A stretch of DNA of 21,725 nucleotides from an uncultured Lachnospiraceae bacterium (GCA_934330725.1 CAKRGM010000039.1:1-21725); one strand, 5' to 3'. Counted from the first letter of the stretch, positions 13,249 to 21,595 are shown. Numbers and translations: made by a program. Notes: generated by a model not told the origin, from the letters alone.

Positions 13249-14879
13249 TGGAAGATAATAATAAGCTTGTTGAAAAAGCTGATATTGTAATTATAAGTAA
13301 TTGTATATTTGATGGTATTAATGATAATCTTAAAGATGGAATACTTGCTATAAAAGGAAACAAAATCCTTGGAATATATAAGAGAGATTTATTACAGGAT
13401 TTAATAAGTGATAATACGAAAGTATATGTATATGAAAATAAACTGGTTATGCCAGGATTTCATGATTCACATATTCATATGGCAATTGGCAGCCTGTTTA
13501 CTGACGAAACATATTGCGCCGAACTTGGGAATGTACATTCACTTGAAGAATGCATGAATGTACTTGTAGAATTTGGAAATAAATATAAAACTAATGAAAT
13601 AGTAGTTGGTGGTGGATTTAACAATCTTAATATTCCAGGAGGAACTTCTCCGGACAAAAATCTTATCGATAATTATATTAAGGACAGGCCTGTCATTATT
13701 ATGAATTGGAGTTTTCATACTATTTATGCTAACACATTGGCAATAAAACTGTCAGGTATTCTTGATATCCCTGGCATTAATGGAATTGAAAGGGATAAAA
13801 ATGGTGAGCCAACAGGTGAATTTAATGATTCAGCTGCATTTGAAATGCAGGATTACGCTACCAGAGTATCTAAAGAGCAAAAGAAAAGCAGTATGAAAAA
13901 ATTATTACATAAAATGAATATGTCTGGTATAACATCAGCATCAGAAGTATTTCCATCAGGAAGAAGTGATCCGTATAGTATATGGAAAGAAATTGAAACA
14001 GATGAAGAGTTAACAGCAAGACTGACTTTTTATCCTCCTTTATTAGGATATAAAAAGGAAGAAATTGAAGAATATAGAAATAAGTATAATTCGGGAATGT
14101 TATTATTTAGTGGTCTTAAAGCACTTATGGATGGTGTTATAATTCCACATACTGCATGGATGCATGAACCATATGCAAATGCACCACATACAAGTGGAGA
14201 ACCAGCAGTTGATCCGGACTATATGAAAAATGAAATTTTAAGAGCACATAGCGAGGGGATAAATGTAAGAATACATACTATTGGTGATAAGGCTGTTACA
14301 TATGTGCTTGATTGCTTTGAAGAAGCAAATAAAAAGTATGGCAGTATAGCCAGACGGCATTGTATGGAACATGTGAATTATATAAAGGAAATGGATTATC
14401 CAAGATTTAAAGAACTTGGAGTTGCTATATCAACACATCCCACAGCATTGGAAAATTATATGACACCAGATAATCCTATGCTTAAAATTCTTGGAGAGGA
14501 CAGGTGTAAAAGAACATGGCCGGTAAAGAGCTTTCTTGATAATGGAGCGATTGTTGGAACTGGAACAGATTTTTCAGTAGTTCCATTTGATCCGATGCTA
14601 ACAATGCATGCAATGTGTGCACGTTGTGGTAAAGATGGATGGCCGGAAGGAGGATGGAATCCAGATCAGAAAATAAGTATATATCAGGCTTTGAGTATAT
14701 ATACTTATGGATCGGCAGCAGTTGTAAACAGAGAAAAAGAACTTGGTACCTTAGATAAGGGAAAGTATGCTGACATAACTGTTTTAGATAAGAATATAAC
14801 TAAGGTTTCTTATGATAAGTTAGTTGGCACAAAAGCAATGCTTACTATAGTCAACGGAAAGGTTGTTTATGAGCAGTAA
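13248..14879 (+). CDS. Amidohydrolase family 3 protein (YtcJ-like), first copy
   Basis: A 543-aa metal-dependent hydrolase of the amidohydrolase superfamily. N-terminal beta-sandwich, then the TIM-barrel metal motif FHDSHIH with His75 and His77; Lys291 in LKALMDG, the position often carboxylated to bridge the metals; His343 in RIHTIGD; His375 in CMEHVNYI; Asp441 in GTGTDFSVVPFDP. All catalytic positions are kept, so it should be active. GAGGTGG at 13235-13241 sets the start, which overlaps the upstream stop by one base. The YtcJ group hydrolyses amide or N-formyl/N-acyl bonds, but few members have a known substrate. No signal peptide is present, so it acts in the cytosol on what the importer delivers. 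A second, diverged copy lies at 17916. Confidence 0.85.
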   Translation: MEDNNKLVEKADIVIISNCIFDGINDNLKDGILAIKGNKILGIYKRDLLQDLISDNTKVYVYENKLVMPGFHDSHIHMAIGSLFTDETYCAELGNVHSLEECMNVLVEFGNKYKTNEIVVGGGFNNLNIPGGTSPDKNLIDNYIKDRPVIIMNWSFHTIYANTLAIKLSGILDIPGINGIERDKNGEPTGEFNDSAAFEMQDYATRVSKEQKKSSMKKLLHKMNMSGITSASEVFPSGRSDPYSIWKEIETDEELTARLTFYPPLLGYKKEEIEEYRNKYNSGMLLFSGLKALMDGVIIPHTAWMHEPYANAPHTSGEPAVDPDYMKNEILRAHSEGINVRIHTIGDKAVTYVLDCFEEANKKYGSIARRHCMEHVNYIKEMDYPRFKELGVAISTHPTALENYMTPDNPMLKILGEDRCKRTWPVKSFLDNGAIVGTGTDFSVVPFDPMLTMHAMCARCGKDGWPEGGWNPDQKISIYQALSIYTYGSAAVVNREKELGTLDKGKYADITVLDKNITKVSYDKLVGTKAMLTIVNGKVVYEQ

Positions 14880-15870
14880 AGAGGTAAATGTAAATAGTAC
14901 ATATGAAATACGAATGAAAGAAATAAATTGTATATGCAGCAACAGGAGATTTGTTATACTGGGGTGTATATTATGTCCTTTGCTGTGGGGCTCTGTTTTT
15001 CCCATTGTAAAAGTGGGATATAGTTTGTTTGATATCCGAAGTGATGAAATAAGTAAAGCAATATTTTTTGCCGGTTTGCGGTTTTTAATAGGCGGCATTG
15101 TGGCATTAATATTTTTTGGCTTTCTTTATAAAGGCGGTATAAGGCGTGAACTTACTGGGTTAACAAATCATTTAGACTTAATTTTATTATTAGCATTTAT
15201 ACAGACTTTTTTTCAGGCAATTACATTTTATACAGGATTGGCACATGTTGAAGGAACAAAGGCATCAATAATAAACGGAGTAGGTACATTTATTAATGTA
15301 ATACTTGCTCATTTTTTCTTTAAAAATGATAAATTAAATATTAATAAATGCATAGGTTGTATAATTGGTTTTTGTGGATTAGTACTTATTAATATCAATA
15401 CCAGCAGTGGTAGTGGAATGTTTACATTTAATTTGAATGGAGAGTTAATGATTGTATTAGCAGCAATCAGTTTTGCAGTAGCTTCCTTATTGACAAAATT
15501 GATGGGAAAGGGACTTAATCCAGTTTTGCTGACAGGAATCCAAATGCTGATTGGGAGCCTTGCACTTATAGTTACTGGAGTAATTATGGGAGGTACAAAT
15601 CTTAAAGTGACATTTGAAGGTGTAGTATGTCTTTTATTTTTAGGGTTTGCATCAGCTATTGCATTGGTATTGTGGTTCTTATTACTAGGAAATAATAAAT
15701 TGAGTTCAATAGCAATATATAATTTTTTAATTCCTATATTTGGAACAGTATGCTCACTGTTTTTGCTAAATGAGCATATTAATATTCTAAGATGTTTTAT
15801 ATCATTAGTACTTGTTAGTGCAGGCATATTATTAGTTAATATTAATATTTCGAAAAAAAAAGTACAATAA
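14869..15870 (+). CDS. EamA/DMT-family membrane transporter
   Basis: A 333-aa hydrophobic protein with about ten membrane helices arranged as two five-helix EamA repeats. The first opens with ILGCILCPLLWGSVFPIVKVGY and contains the repeat signature GTKASIINGVGTFINVILAHFFF; the second contains AAISFAVASLLTKLMGKG and NFLIPIFGTVCSLFLLNEHI. The N-terminus before the first helix (about 25 residues) is longer than usual, so a later start cannot be excluded. The ATG at 14869 has AAAGG at 14858-14862 and overlaps the amidohydrolase stop by 11 nt, implying coupling. The nearby TTG at 14863 is less likely. DMT proteins usually export amino acids, amines or nucleobases, or exchange metabolites. Here it may expel a breakdown product or take up a free amine. 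Confidence 0.82.
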   Translation: MSSKEVNVNSTYEIRMKEINCICSNRRFVILGCILCPLLWGSVFPIVKVGYSLFDIRSDEISKAIFFAGLRFLIGGIVALIFFGFLYKGGIRRELTGLTNHLDLILLLAFIQTFFQAITFYTGLAHVEGTKASIINGVGTFINVILAHFFFKNDKLNINKCIGCIIGFCGLVLININTSSGSGMFTFNLNGELMIVLAAISFAVASLLTKLMGKGLNPVLLTGIQMLIGSLALIVTGVIMGGTNLKVTFEGVVCLLFLGFASAIALVLWFLLLGNNKLSSIAIYNFLIPIFGTVCSLFLLNEHINILRCFISLVLVSAGILLVNINISKKKVQ

Positions 15871-15907
15871 GTTCATTTTTTACAATTTTTAAAAGAGGCC
15901 GTATGTT
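15869..15907 (+). promoter_or_regulatory. Second copy of the 19-nt element and putative promoter of the permease operon
   Basis: AAGTTCATTTTTTACAATT (15869-15887) repeats 9135-9153 exactly and overlaps the stop codon of the DMT gene by two bases. TTTACA (15879-15884) is followed 17 nt later by TATGTT (15902-15907), a plausible -10. Transcription from here would start near 15914 and run through a terminator-like hairpin before the dppB-type gene. Confidence 0.45.
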
Positions 15908-15957
15908 AATATAAAATTACAAAAAGTAATTAATTTGGAGTTAAATTTAATTACGGC
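15898..15957 (+). promoter_or_regulatory. Possible folded leader element
   Basis: GCCGTA (15898-15903) is complementary to TACGGC (15952-15957). Between them lie two smaller stems, AATTAC/GTAATT (15915-15920 with 15926-15931, AAAAA loop) and AATTT/AAATT (15932-15936 with 15943-15947). This would be a three-way-junction shape directly before a terminator hairpin, like a riboswitch expression platform. No known riboswitch class is recognised, the inner stems are all A-T, and the closing stem overlaps the proposed -10 box, so both readings cannot be right. Confidence 0.25.
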
Positions 15958-15961
15958 AAAC

Positions 15962-16004
15962 AAAGACGTTTGTTAGGCAGCATGCCTGACAGGCGTCTTT
16001 TTTT
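15962..16004 (+). terminator. Terminator or attenuator before the permease operon
   Basis: AAAGACG (15962-15968) pairs with CGTCTTT (15994-16000) and the stem continues inward (TGTTAGGC with GCCTGACA) to a loop AGCAT, about 17 bp with three G-U pairs; a T-run reaches 16004. It shares ACAAAGACGT with the hairpin at 2401-2410. Only 50 bp separate it from the next start and no good promoter lies between (TTGCTA at 16006 lacks a fitting -10), so it may be read through conditionally. Confidence 0.75.
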
Positions 16005-16054
16005 ATTGCTATGCAGGAAATGCATTTATTAAAAAGAAAAAGGAGGAAAGAAAT

Positions 16055-17014
16055 ATGGTTAAGTATATATTGAAAAGATTAGGAGCTATTGTTATTACAT
16101 TATTTATTCTTTCGATATTTGTGTTTGCTCTTATCCATATTACACCAGGTGATCCTGCAAGAATTATGCTTGGAGCAGATGCTTCACAGGATCAGGTCGA
16201 TTCATTAACAGAGCAGTTAGGTCTTAATAAACCTTTGATTAGTCAGTATTTTGATTGGATTGGAGGTGCAGTAAGAGGTGATCTTGGAAGCAGCTATTCA
16301 CGAAAAGGATCTGTTGTAAGTGAAATTGGAACTGCACTTGGACCAACAATTGAATTGTCTTTGCTGGCACAGGTATTAGCAACAGTTATTGCTATTCCGC
16401 TTGGAATACTGGCATCAAAGAAAAAAGGAAAAGTGGCTGATTCAGGAATTATATCATTTGCTATGATAGGTATATCTATACCATCATTTTTAATGAGTCT
16501 TCTTTTGGTTCTTGCTTTTTCTATTAATATAAAAATCTTTCCGGTTGCGGGGTATAAAACAATCGGGGCAGTAGGATTTGGAACGCATCTTAGATATTTA
16601 GTGCTTCCTGTTATATCACTTGCTATGATGCAATGTGCAATGCTTACACGTATGACAAGAGCGTCGATGATAGATGTTATTAACAATGATTATATAAAAA
16701 CAGCTAAGGCTAAAGGATGTAAAGCAAATACAATAATGTATAAACATGCATTAAGAAACGCGATGATTCCTATTCTTACATCAATAGGACAATCATTTGC
16801 AACATTACTTTCTGGTGCGGCTGTTGTTGAAACAGTATTTGGAATTCCAGGAGTTGGCGAACTTATAGTAAGTTCTGTAACTAAAAGAGATTATCCTATG
16901 ATACAGGGAATAGTTTTAGTTGTGAGTCTTATATACATTATTGTCAATTTCATAATAGATTTACTTTATGGTGTAATAGATCCTCGTATCAGAGTATCAG
17001 GTAAATCAAATTAG
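16055..17014 (+). CDS. dppB: DppB-like ABC transporter permease
   Basis: A 319-aa inner-membrane permease of the dipeptide/oligopeptide/nickel family. It has the typical N-terminal helix (ILKRLGAIVITLFILSIFVFALIHITPGDPA), five further membrane segments, and the cytoplasmic EAA-type coupling loop NDYIKTAKAKGCKANTIMYKHALRNAMIPI that contacts the ATPase. The C-terminus LLYGVIDPRIRVSG is a family hallmark. AGGAGG at 16041-16046 sits 8 nt before the ATG. It heads a block with the DppC-like subunit 14 nt later. Together with the lipoprotein at 10650 it should form the import channel. The symbol indicates family, not proven dipeptide specificity. Confidence 0.93.
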   Translation: MVKYILKRLGAIVITLFILSIFVFALIHITPGDPARIMLGADASQDQVDSLTEQLGLNKPLISQYFDWIGGAVRGDLGSSYSRKGSVVSEIGTALGPTIELSLLAQVLATVIAIPLGILASKKKGKVADSGIISFAMIGISIPSFLMSLLLVLAFSINIKIFPVAGYKTIGAVGFGTHLRYLVLPVISLAMMQCAMLTRMTRASMIDVINNDYIKTAKAKGCKANTIMYKHALRNAMIPILTSIGQSFATLLSGAAVVETVFGIPGVGELIVSSVTKRDYPMIQGIVLVVSLIYIIVNFIIDLLYGVIDPRIRVSGKSN

Positions 17015-17028
17015 AGAGGAGTGATCAT

Positions 17029-17901
17029 ATGTCAGAAAATAAGACTAAAGTTTCTAAGGCTGGCCTGCATGAATATAGAAAACTTGTATTAAAAAATTTC
17101 TTCAAGAAAAAATTAGTTGTGGCAGGCTTTTTTATTACTATAATAATGGCGTTAATAGCAATATTTGCACCACGTATTGCAACATATGATATATATGCAG
17201 TTGATGTTGTTAATAAACTTTCTCCACCAGGAAATGGACATATTTTTGGAACAGATCATCTTGGAAGAGATATCTTTTCCAGAGTTATTTATGGGGTAAG
17301 AATATCAATGCAGGTTGGGTTACTTACTGCACTTGCGTCTTTTGTTATAGGAATTATTTTAGGACTCCTTGCTGGATATGTTAAGTTCCTTGATAATATT
17401 ATTATGAGAATATGTGAAGCACTTAATGCAATACCGCCTATTCTTATTGCTATTTCTTTAGTAGCAGCACTTGGAACGGCAACAAACAATATTGTAGTAG
17501 CACTTGCAATTGTATATATACCAAGTATAGCAAGAGTTGCAAGAGCATCAACACTTTCGGTAAAAGAAATGACTTATATTGAGGCAGAAAGAGCACAGGG
17601 AGCAACAAATTTCAGAATTGTTTTTAAACATATTGCACCTAATATTCTATCGCCGGTAATCGTACAGACTACATATATATTTGCATTAGCAATTATTATT
17701 GAAGCATCATTAAGTTTTCTTGGTGCAGGTGTTCCAGCACCAACACCATCACTTGGAAATATGCTTTATGAGGCAAAATCATATATATATTCTGCCTGGT
17801 GGATGACAGTGTATCCAGCAATATTTACAGTACTTATTGTTCTTGGACTTAATTTATTTGGTGATGGTTTAAGAGATGTACTCGATCCAAAATCTAACTA
17901 A
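17029..17901 (+). CDS. dppC: DppC-like ABC transporter permease
   Basis: A 290-aa second membrane subunit of the peptide-type importer. After a ~30-residue cytoplasmic tail comes the first helix, then the conserved periplasmic-side motif GNGHIFGTDHLGRDIFSRVIYGVRISM, which identifies the DppC/OppC branch. The coupling loop MTYIEAERAQGATNFRIVFKHIAPNI and the end GDGLRDVLDP are also typical. GAGAGGAG precedes the ATG, and only 14 nt separate it from the dppB-type gene and 14 nt from the amidohydrolase that follows, so all are one transcript. Confidence 0.93.
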   Translation: MSENKTKVSKAGLHEYRKLVLKNFFKKKLVVAGFFITIIMALIAIFAPRIATYDIYAVDVVNKLSPPGNGHIFGTDHLGRDIFSRVIYGVRISMQVGLLTALASFVIGIILGLLAGYVKFLDNIIMRICEALNAIPPILIAISLVAALGTATNNIVVALAIVYIPSIARVARASTLSVKEMTYIEAERAQGATNFRIVFKHIAPNILSPVIVQTTYIFALAIIIEASLSFLGAGVPAPTPSLGNMLYEAKSYIYSAWWMTVYPAIFTVLIVLGLNLFGDGLRDVLDPKSN

Positions 17902-17915
17902 GGAGGGGATGTTGT

Positions 17916-19493
17916 ATGTTTCAAGTTGATAAAGTTTTTTATGATGGAAATATATATACAATGGAGAATGAAGGCAAAACAGTTTCTGCGATGGTAGTAT
18001 ACGATGGTAAGATTATCGATACTGGTACCGATGAAGAAATGCTTAAATATAATTATAAAGAAAAAATTGATCTTAAAGGAAAAACTGTATTGCCTGGATT
18101 TATTGATACTCATTGTCATATTGCAGAGGCAGTTGAAGGTCAATTAAAGGTGGATTTAAGCGGATGTGCTTCATTTGATGAAGTTGTTGAAAGAATGAAA
18201 AAAGCTTTACCATATGTTGAACCTGGTAAGTATTTATTTGGATATCAGATATCTGAATGGGGATTGAATGGTCTTCCAGACATACATGTACTTGATAAGA
18301 TATCTACAGATATACCTGTTTTTATAAGTGACAATGGTCTTCACAGTTTTATTGGAAATACAAAACTTTTAGAGGTTTTGGAAATCGGGAAAGGATTTAG
18401 TGAACCGGGATATCAGGGTATGGAAGTTGACGGTGATGGATTTCCTACTGGAATATTTAGAGAACATGCAATGCTTAAGTATTTAAATAAAGGACGTCCA
18501 TCAGTTTTCAAGTCAAAGGAACATATGCTTGAAATGCTTAAGAAAAAACTTATGGATTGGAGTTCATATGGTTATACAACACTTCATAGTTGTGATGGCT
18601 TTAGTGAAAGCGAAATTGATAAGATGAGTGTTTATCAGGAGCTGTTGCGTAAGGGTGAATTAAAGATGAGAGTCATTCTTAATAAACAGTATGCTGTAGA
18701 TAATGAGGTTGGAGCTATATCAGGTGCTGGAAACGATATGATAAAATATGGTGCTTTAAAAATATTTACTGATGGTTCATTTTCAGGAAGATCAGCTTTG
18801 GTAATAGATGATTATATTAATACTCCTGGTAATAAAGGCAAGACAGCGCATTCATTTGAAGAATTCAGAGATATTATAAAACATGCATATGACATAGGCG
18901 ATGATATTGCGATACATGTCATTGGAGATGGTGGTATGGAATGGGTTATAAAAGTAATGGATGAAATATATGATCCATCAAGAAAGCAGCAGTTCGAATT
19001 AATTCATGTGTCGCTTACAAATGAAAGTCAGTGGAAGCGACTAAAGAAGTATCCGGTAGTAATTGCTACACAGCCTATTTTTTTACCTGACATGTTAAAT
19101 TCTAAAAAGAACAGACTTGGAACGGAAAGAGGCAACCATCTCATGGCATATAAATCATGGATTGATAATGGACTTATAGTTGGTGCCGGAGAAGATGGAC
19201 CAATATATTCAAGTAATCCATTTCTCAGTATGTATTATGCAATTACAAGGTATATTGGAAATGGAGAGTATCTTAATAAAAATGAGGCTGTAAGTACATA
19301 TCAGGCAGTTTGTATGTATACTAAATATGCTTCATATTGTGCACATGAAGAGAATATAAAGGGAACACTCTCAAATGGGAAAGTTGCAGATTTTGTAGTA
19401 TTACCAAAAGATATATTTAAAATTTCTCCAGAGGAGTTAAAAGATTTATATGTAGAAAGTACATATCTGGCTGGGGAAAGAGTTTATGGATAA
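17916..19493 (+). CDS. Amidohydrolase family 3 protein (YtcJ-like), second copy
   Basis: A 525-aa cytosolic hydrolase of the same superfamily branch as the protein at 13248, but strongly diverged. Active-site positions: DTHCH with His66 and His68, Lys282 in LKIFTDGSFSGR, His334 in IHVIGDGG, His364 in ELIHVSL, Asp427 in GAGEDGPI. All are retained. The KIFTDGSFSGR stretch is closer to the common YtcJ form than the LKALMDGV of the first copy, which hints at different substrates. GGAGG at 17902-17906 supports the ATG. Its place inside the transporter operon, between the permeases and the ATPases, ties it to the imported compound, probably as the first cytosolic cleavage step. The exact amide substrate is unknown. 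Confidence 0.87.
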   Translation: MFQVDKVFYDGNIYTMENEGKTVSAMVVYDGKIIDTGTDEEMLKYNYKEKIDLKGKTVLPGFIDTHCHIAEAVEGQLKVDLSGCASFDEVVERMKKALPYVEPGKYLFGYQISEWGLNGLPDIHVLDKISTDIPVFISDNGLHSFIGNTKLLEVLEIGKGFSEPGYQGMEVDGDGFPTGIFREHAMLKYLNKGRPSVFKSKEHMLEMLKKKLMDWSSYGYTTLHSCDGFSESEIDKMSVYQELLRKGELKMRVILNKQYAVDNEVGAISGAGNDMIKYGALKIFTDGSFSGRSALVIDDYINTPGNKGKTAHSFEEFRDIIKHAYDIGDDIAIHVIGDGGMEWVIKVMDEIYDPSRKQQFELIHVSLTNESQWKRLKKYPVVIATQPIFLPDMLNSKKNRLGTERGNHLMAYKSWIDNGLIVGAGEDGPIYSSNPFLSMYYAITRYIGNGEYLNKNEAVSTYQAVCMYTKYASYCAHEENIKGTLSNGKVADFVVLPKDIFKISPEELKDLYVESTYLAGERVYG

Positions 19494-19528
19494 GACTTTT
19501 CCTTAGCAAGAGCAAGGAGGATATGAAT

Positions 19529-20566
19529 ATGGAAGAATTATTAGAGTTAAAAAATCTAAAGACATCATTTAAGACAATAAGAGGCAAGGTTACAGCTGTT
19601 GACGGTGTAAGTTTTTCAATAAGAAAAGGTGAAATTGTTGGAGTAGTTGGCGAATCAGGATGTGGTAAGAGTGTTACATCACAATCAATTATGCGTCTTT
19701 ATGATGAAAAGGAGCTCGTTACATATGAAGGCGAGATTCTTTTTGAAGGAGAAAATATTTTTAAAAAAAGTGAAAAGGAAATGGAGTCAATAAGAGGCGA
19801 TGGAATTGCAATGGTATTTCAGGATGCCTTAAGTTCTCTTAATCCATTATATACAGTGGGAAATCAGATTGCAGAAGTTGTACTTAGACATGGAAAAGTA
19901 AAAACTAAAAAAGAGGCATACAAAATTGCTGAAAAGATGCTTAAGCTTACAGGTATACCAGCTCCTGAAGAAAGAGTAAATTCATATCCTCATGAGATGT
20001 CAGGAGGTATGAGACAGAGGGCGATGATTGCTATGGCACTTGCAAATGAACCTAAATTATTGATTGCCGATGAGCCTACAACAGCACTGGATGTTACAAT
20101 TCAGGCACAGATTATGAAGCTTATTGTTGATTTAAATAAAGAATTAGGAATGGGAATAATGCTTATTACGCATGATCTTGGAGTTGTTGCACAAACATGC
20201 CAGAGAGTAATAATTATGTATCTTGGACATATAGTTGAGGAAGGACTTGTTACTGATATTTTTGAAAGACCATTGCATCCATATACAATTGGTCTTATAA
20301 AATCAATACCAACTCTTGAAACTAAGAAGGGTGAAAAATTGTATATGATAAAAGGAACGGTTCCACCACTTTCAGAGGTTCAAAAGGGATGTCGTTTTTG
20401 TGGAAGATGCCCATATGCAACTGATAAATGTAAAGAAGAAGATCCTGAGTTGGTAACAGTAAATGATACACAAAAAGTCAGGTGTCATTATGCAGGACAT
20501 ATAAGCGAAATGGCCGATAAGGATATTGAGTATGAAAAAAGCATAGAAAATGGCGAGAGCTGTTAA
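19529..20566 (+). CDS. dppD: DppD-like ABC transporter ATPase
   Basis: A 345-aa nucleotide-binding subunit. Walker A GESGCGKS at residues 41-48, Q-loop MVFQDALSSLNPL, signature MSGGMRQR, Walker B LLIADEPTTALD and H-loop ITHDLGVVAQ are all intact. The C-terminal extension with CRFCGRCPYATDKC is the oligopeptide/dipeptide transporter domain, whose cysteines bind an iron-sulfur cluster in some members. AAGGAGG at 19514-19520 lies 8 nt before the ATG at 19529; the ATG at 19523 is only 2 nt from it and is rejected. It pairs with the DppF-like ATPase 20 nt downstream to power import through the two permeases. Confidence 0.94.
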   Translation: MEELLELKNLKTSFKTIRGKVTAVDGVSFSIRKGEIVGVVGESGCGKSVTSQSIMRLYDEKELVTYEGEILFEGENIFKKSEKEMESIRGDGIAMVFQDALSSLNPLYTVGNQIAEVVLRHGKVKTKKEAYKIAEKMLKLTGIPAPEERVNSYPHEMSGGMRQRAMIAMALANEPKLLIADEPTTALDVTIQAQIMKLIVDLNKELGMGIMLITHDLGVVAQTCQRVIIMYLGHIVEEGLVTDIFERPLHPYTIGLIKSIPTLETKKGEKLYMIKGTVPPLSEVQKGCRFCGRCPYATDKCKEEDPELVTVNDTQKVRCHYAGHISEMADKDIEYEKSIENGESC

Positions 20567-20586
20567 GTGGCGGATTGGAGGCTATT

Positions 20587-21564
20587 ATGTCAGAAGAAAA
20601 GATATTAGAGGTAAAAAACCTGAAAAAATATTTTATGGTACAAAGTTCAGTCATGAGAGCTGTACCTAAATCAGTAAAAGCAGTTGATAATGTTTCATTT
20701 TCAATGTTCAAGGGAGAAACTTTTAGTTTAGTTGGTGAATCAGGATGTGGAAAAAGTACAACAGGAAGATGTATAATAGGATTATTACCATCTACATCAG
20801 GTGAAGTATTATATGAAGGAAAAGATATTACTAAATTGAATAATCATGAAAGAAGAATGATGACAAGTGAGTTACAGATGATTTTTCAGGATCCATATTC
20901 CTCTTTAGACCCAAGAATGACTATTGGAGAGATTATTGAAGAACCATTACTTATTCATAAAATATGCAATAAAAAGCAGGATAGAATGGAAAGAGCTATG
21001 GCGATGTTAAAGAGAGTAGGATTGAGAGAAGATCAGTATTATAGATTCCCTCATGAATTTTCTGGTGGACAGAAGCAAAGAATAGGTATAGCGAGAGCAC
21101 TTATACTAAAACCTAAATTTATTGTGTGCGATGAACCGGTATCTGCTTTGGATGTTTCAATCCAGTCACAGGTGTTGAACCTTCTTTCGGAAATGAAAGA
21201 AGAGCTTGGTATTACTTATTTATTTATTTCACATAATATGAGCGTTGTTAGATATATTTCAGATCGTATTGGTGTTATGTATCTTGGAAATTTAGTAGAG
21301 GTAGCGTCTACAGAGGAGCTTTATAATAATCCACTTCATCCATATACACAGGCATTGTTATCAGCCGTGCCAGAAATCGATCCAAGGATTAAGAAAGAGC
21401 AGATTATGTTGCAGGGAGATATTCCTTCTCCATTAAATCCACCTTCTGGTTGTGTATTTCATAACAGATGTCAATATGCTAAACCAATATGTTCAGACAT
21501 AAAGCCAACACTACAGGAAGTTAAGCCTGGGCATTGGGTATCGTGTGTTGATTTTATAGAATAA
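20587..21564 (+). CDS. dppF: DppF-like ABC transporter ATPase
   Basis: A 325-aa second nucleotide-binding subunit. The sequence shows Walker A GESGCGKST, Q-loop MIFQDPYSSLDPRMTIGEI (diagnostic of the DppF/OppF branch), signature FSGGQKQR, Walker B FIVCDEPVSALD and H-loop ISHNMSVV. The C-terminal domain has GCVFHNRCQYAKPIC, a cysteine pattern like that of the partner ATPase. GGAGG at 20577-20581 serves the ATG at 20587, while the in-frame TTG at 20575 would lie within the ribosome site and is rejected. It is the last gene of the transporter operon, which then ends at a terminator. Confidence 0.94.
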   Translation: MSEEKILEVKNLKKYFMVQSSVMRAVPKSVKAVDNVSFSMFKGETFSLVGESGCGKSTTGRCIIGLLPSTSGEVLYEGKDITKLNNHERRMMTSELQMIFQDPYSSLDPRMTIGEIIEEPLLIHKICNKKQDRMERAMAMLKRVGLREDQYYRFPHEFSGGQKQRIGIARALILKPKFIVCDEPVSALDVSIQSQVLNLLSEMKEELGITYLFISHNMSVVRYISDRIGVMYLGNLVEVASTEELYNNPLHPYTQALLSAVPEIDPRIKKEQIMLQGDIPSPLNPPSGCVFHNRCQYAKPICSDIKPTLQEVKPGHWVSCVDFIE

Positions 21565-21595
21565 TAGGGAAGCTGTTATATGAGGCAATAATATA

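Noticed and set aside
15309..15827. 172-aa open frame on the - strand
   Set aside because: It lies wholly inside the DMT transporter gene, antisense to its membrane helices, has no ribosome site and no family resemblance. The same applies to the - strand frames at 16294-16686 and 7911-8261.
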